A DNA stretch of 64,000 nt, from contig WYBT01000052.1 in NCBI GenBank assembly GCA_011525785.1, positions 62,001 to 126,000 on the forward strand, given 5' to 3'. The stretch comes from Planctomycetaceae bacterium. GTDB taxonomy: Bacteria > Planctomycetota > UBA1135 > GCA-002686595. The position numbers were made by a program, and so were the translations under genes. A model generated the notes under the pieces. It saw nothing but the letters and a program-made list of their open reading frames with translations. It made no database searches and was not told where the DNA came from. Positions 63,619-64,000 of the stretch are shown here, piece after piece; the stretch's first letter is position 1; each line of letters starts with the position of its first letter.

Positions 63619-64000
63619 CGCTCGCCTGGCGCGCGGCGCAGATCTTCGAGCACGAGCGTCGCCGCGGCGCGCAGGTCTGCTGCCAGGCGCAGCTTGGCGC
63701 GCGCGGCCTGCTCGAGTCGCCGGGCCTCGCGCTCGCCCTTGCCGGTTGCGACGAGGATGCCGCGTGCGCCCACGCGCGCGCCCGCTTCGAGATCGCGCAG
63801 CGCATCGCCGATCATCCAGGCGCGCTCGAGATCGAGGCCGTGCTCCTGCGCGGCTCTCCGCAGCAGCGCATCGCCCGGCTTGCGGCACTCGCAGCGGCGC
63901 CGATAGGGCGCGTAGCCCTCGCTGGGGTGGTGCGGGCAGAAGTACGTCGCGTCGAGCGCGACGCCTTGGCGCGCCAGAGCCTCGCGCAGAACAGCCTGCA
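63606..64000 (-). CDS. HAD-IIIA phosphatase, GmhB-like, 5' end outside window
   Basis: The frame is open to the right edge; 131 codons are visible. FCPHHPSEGYAPYRRRCECRKPG is split here only in description: the Cys-His-Cys-Cys cluster at about 63940-63878 is the zinc site typical of HisB-N/GmhB phosphatases, and WMIGDALRDLEAG is HAD motif IV with the two Asp. GmhB removes the 7-phosphate from heptose bisphosphate in ADP- or GDP-heptose synthesis. The N-terminal nucleophile motif is not visible. It overlaps the FemAB gene tail-to-tail. Confidence 0.85.
   Translation of the reverse strand, partial: QAVLREALARQGVALDATYFCPHHPSEGYAPYRRRCECRKPGDALLRRAAQEHGLDLERAWMIGDALRDLEAGARVGARGILVATGKGEREARRLEQAARAKLRLAADLRAAATLVLEDLRRAPGERQGK

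Overview
The window is very GC-rich bacterial chromosome, densely coded, with many genes overlapping by 1-4 bases (ATGA, GTGA, TTGA or TGATG junctions). It looks like a member of the PVC group, most likely a deep-branching high-GC planctomycete. The best clue is a Minf_1886-type protein (27699-28124), a family I know as restricted to Planctomycetes and Verrucomicrobia. The lipoproteins, outer-membrane export protein and exosortase-A-type polysaccharide genes point to a diderm envelope. No mobile element, CRISPR array or rRNA was seen; there is one tRNA, tRNA-Val(GAC).

Region 1 (1-13538) is a surface-polysaccharide block on the + strand. It holds three GT4 glycosyltransferases, an alpha/alpha-toroid protein, a membrane sulfatase-superfamily enzyme, a Wzx-like flippase and a B12-type radical SAM protein. 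A zeta-toxin-like kinase with a small partner follows, then a GNAT acetyltransferase and a polysaccharide deacetylase. Region 2 (13578-18854) is on the - strand: a carbamoyltransferase cluster with an SGNH hydrolase fused to SxtJ-like and DUF5989-like membrane modules, then an HtrA-type protease ending in an EF-hand loop.

Region 3 (19242-36470) is mostly housekeeping: tRNA-Val, alanine dehydrogenase, UppP, a PGRP-type amidase, a TPR metallopeptidase, thymidylate kinase, DNA polymerase III delta', the Minf_1886 protein, an AI-2E/PerM-type permease, two lipoproteins, an S41 protease, MoaC and AccB-AccC.

Region 4 (36496-43123) makes nucleotide sugars: Uxs, GlmS, a UDP-glucuronate 4-epimerase-like protein, and RmlA, RmlD and RmlB without RmlC. 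Region 5 (43329-63618) is an exosortase-A (XrtA/PEP-CTERM)-type exopolysaccharide locus: export lipoprotein, chain-length protein, O-ligase/polymerase, AsnB-type amidotransferase, glycosyltransferases, methyltransferase, XrtA-type deacetylase, and a FemAB-type protein. In its middle a - strand block encodes a giant TPR protein, a PrsR-like sigma54 activator with a degenerate receiver, and a pseudo-histidine-kinase. The exosortase, the initiating sugar transferase and the tyrosine kinase are not in the window. A GmhB-like phosphatase runs off the right edge.

Together the genes describe a cell that makes nucleotide sugars, assembles and modifies a polysaccharide, exports it, and probably controls this through a sigma54 activator. 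Names rest on motifs read by eye; no database search was run. Promoter and terminator calls are pattern matches only.
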